From Ardenticatenaceae bacterium (GTDB taxonomy: Bacteria; Chloroflexota; Anaerolineae; Promineifilales; Promineifilaceae), in assembly GCA_020634435.1 (NCBI GenBank), contig JACKBS010000011.1:124001-188000 (forward strand): a stretch of 64,000 nt of DNA, given 5' to 3'. The first letter of the stretch is position 1. Each line of letters starts with the position of its first letter. The notes under the pieces were generated by a model. The model did no database searches, was not told where the DNA came from, and saw only the letters and a program-made list of their open reading frames with translations. Positions 63,447 to 64,000 of this stretch are shown in pieces. Both the position numbers and the translations under genes were made by a program.

Positions 63447-64000
63447 CTAAAAATCGACGGAACGGCCGTCGAAGGCGTACTGAAACAGCTTTTCAACTTC
63501 GTCCATTTCAGGAATGCGGCGGGACATGAGGGTGTTGGTGTCGATGATGACATGTTCGCACAGGGTCTCCATGTGCCCTTCCAATTCGTCGGGGGTAACA
63601 CCTGCTTCTTGCAGAGAGGTGGGCAGGTTAAGCTGCCGCATCAGGCGGCGCGTGGCGTCGGCCAATTTTTGTGCAGCTTCCGCTTCATCGGTCACAGCCA
63701 GATCCGCCATTGCCGCCAGGTCAGCATAGCGACCCACGCCGCCATTGGCCACAAACTCGATGGTGTAGGGCAAGAAGATGGCGGTAATACGGCCGTGGGG
63801 AATCTTCTTGAATAACGCGCCCGCACTATGCCCCAAAGCATGAGCCAGAGCGACCTGGCTGTTGCCCAAAGTTATCCCGGCAATTGAGGCGGCATTGGCC
63901 ATCTTTTCGCGGGCTTCTTCATCGTTGGGGCCATCGGCAACGGCGCGGGGCAGGTAGGTAAACACCATGCGCGCCGCTTGCAGGCAAAGGCCGTCGGTGA
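63447..64000 (-). CDS. Iron-containing alcohol dehydrogenase, C-terminal part (off right edge)
   Basis: The frame is open to the window edge and continues upstream (TDGLCLQAARMVFTYLPRAV), so the start is outside. The Fe-ADH C-terminal half is seen: MANAASIAGITLGNSQVALA, HALGHSAGALFKKIPHGRIT with the two histidines that bind the metal, and FLPYTIEFVANG. The remaining helical domain ends EVEKLFQYAFDGRSVDF. These dehydrogenases act on short alcohols, diols or lactaldehyde with NAD(H). It probably forms an operon with the patatin gene. Confidence 0.9.
   Translation of the reverse strand, partial: TDGLCLQAARMVFTYLPRAVADGPNDEEAREKMANAASIAGITLGNSQVALAHALGHSAGALFKKIPHGRITAIFLPYTIEFVANGGVGRYADLAAMADLAVTDEAEAAQKLADATRRLMRQLNLPTSLQEAGVTPDELEGHMETLCEHVIIDTNTLMSRRIPEMDEVEKLFQYAFDGRSVDF

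Larger units (their letters stand above)
667..63797. repeat. Highly iterated palindrome ACGGCCGT (HIP-like), dispersed
   Basis: The octamer ACGGCCGT, very often extended to AACGGCCGTT or GAAACGGCCGTTTC, recurs through the whole window. My manual count is about 120 copies, roughly one per 530 bases. It lies in spacers (1895, 3306, 34532, 40783) and in genes, where it is read in different frames as TAV, NGR or RP, so the conserved unit is the DNA and not a peptide. Copies are missing from the first 660 bases, from 6,900-8,360 and from the IS4 pair with its flanks (17,800-21,190). Distribution and palindromy resemble the cyanobacterial HIP1 octamer; the function is not known from sequence. Confidence 0.9.

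Overview
The window looks like a chromosomal segment of a filamentous or sludge-type Chloroflexota bacterium (Anaerolineae/Ardenticatenia-like). The assignment rests on protein content: a LAL-type (MalT-like) LuxR regulator, LVIVD-repeat lipoprotein, giant alpha-2-macroglobulin-like protein, CoxD/CoxE/CoxG/XdhC-type proteins, and a secreted beta-helix protein ending in an LFLPAIVKN tail. By eye most of the DNA is moderately GC-rich, with a clearly AT-richer stretch at about 1-6 kb. The most striking feature is the palindrome ACGGCCGT (core of AACGGCCGTT), which I count by eye about 120 times in 64 kb, in genes (all frames) and spacers alike. At this base composition only one or two would be expected by chance. 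It behaves like the HIP1 octamer of cyanobacteria.

Layout. 0-8 kb is a broken accessory region: the tail of a NACHT/STAND ATPase, two identical IS3-family elements in inverted orientation, and between them an AT-rich block with a pentapeptide-repeat membrane protein, an unknown 546-residue protein, three tiny ORFs and a truncated primase/polymerase-like gene. Beyond the second IS lies the tail of a type IIG-like restriction-modification enzyme. 8-10 kb holds a REP-associated (RAYT/Y1) transposase among its palindromes and a PD-(D/E)XK nuclease-like protein. 10-21 kb has a YhhN protein, a LVIVD lipoprotein, a 2067-residue alpha-2-macroglobulin-like protein lacking the thioester, two tandem IS4-family elements and a haem-binding protein.

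21-28 kb is a run of plus-strand metabolic genes: prepilin peptidase, KDPG-aldolase-like, COG3375-type GNAT, MenC/N-succinylamino-acid racemase, ProC and a PabB-PabC fusion. 28-34 kb is a minus-strand set related to maturation of molybdenum hydroxylases (MoxR/CoxD, CoxE, XdhC, plus endonuclease III and an APH-like kinase), into which an IS5-type element has inserted between coxD and coxE. 34-42 kb contains an SDR, a beta-helix secreted protein, a TlpA-like thioredoxin, tryptophanase, an alpha/beta hydrolase and a DUF2202 protein. 42-48 kb has a divergent P450/TetR pair, CoxG/SRPBCC proteins and a polyhydroxyalkanoate-granule set (PhaR plus two phasins) without a synthase.

48-56 kb has a LAL regulator with a small ORF and a CPBP protease, then a long acyl-ACP-reductase-like protein, a repeat protein, SCP2 and DinB proteins. 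56-60 kb is a three-gene membrane module resembling the antiporter half of complex I (NuoN-, NuoK- and NuoL/M-like). 60-64 kb has a lipoprotein, RarD, a patatin and the C-terminal part of an iron-containing alcohol dehydrogenase running off the right edge.

Spacers are unusually structured. Many hold long inverted repeats built from heptamers (GGAGATT, TTCACCG, CACAGAG and others) or 15-bp REP-type arms (AGACC-N5-GGTTT). Three such palindromes have entered reading frames without breaking them, two in pabBC and one in the RAYT gene itself. No tRNA, rRNA or CRISPR array was seen.
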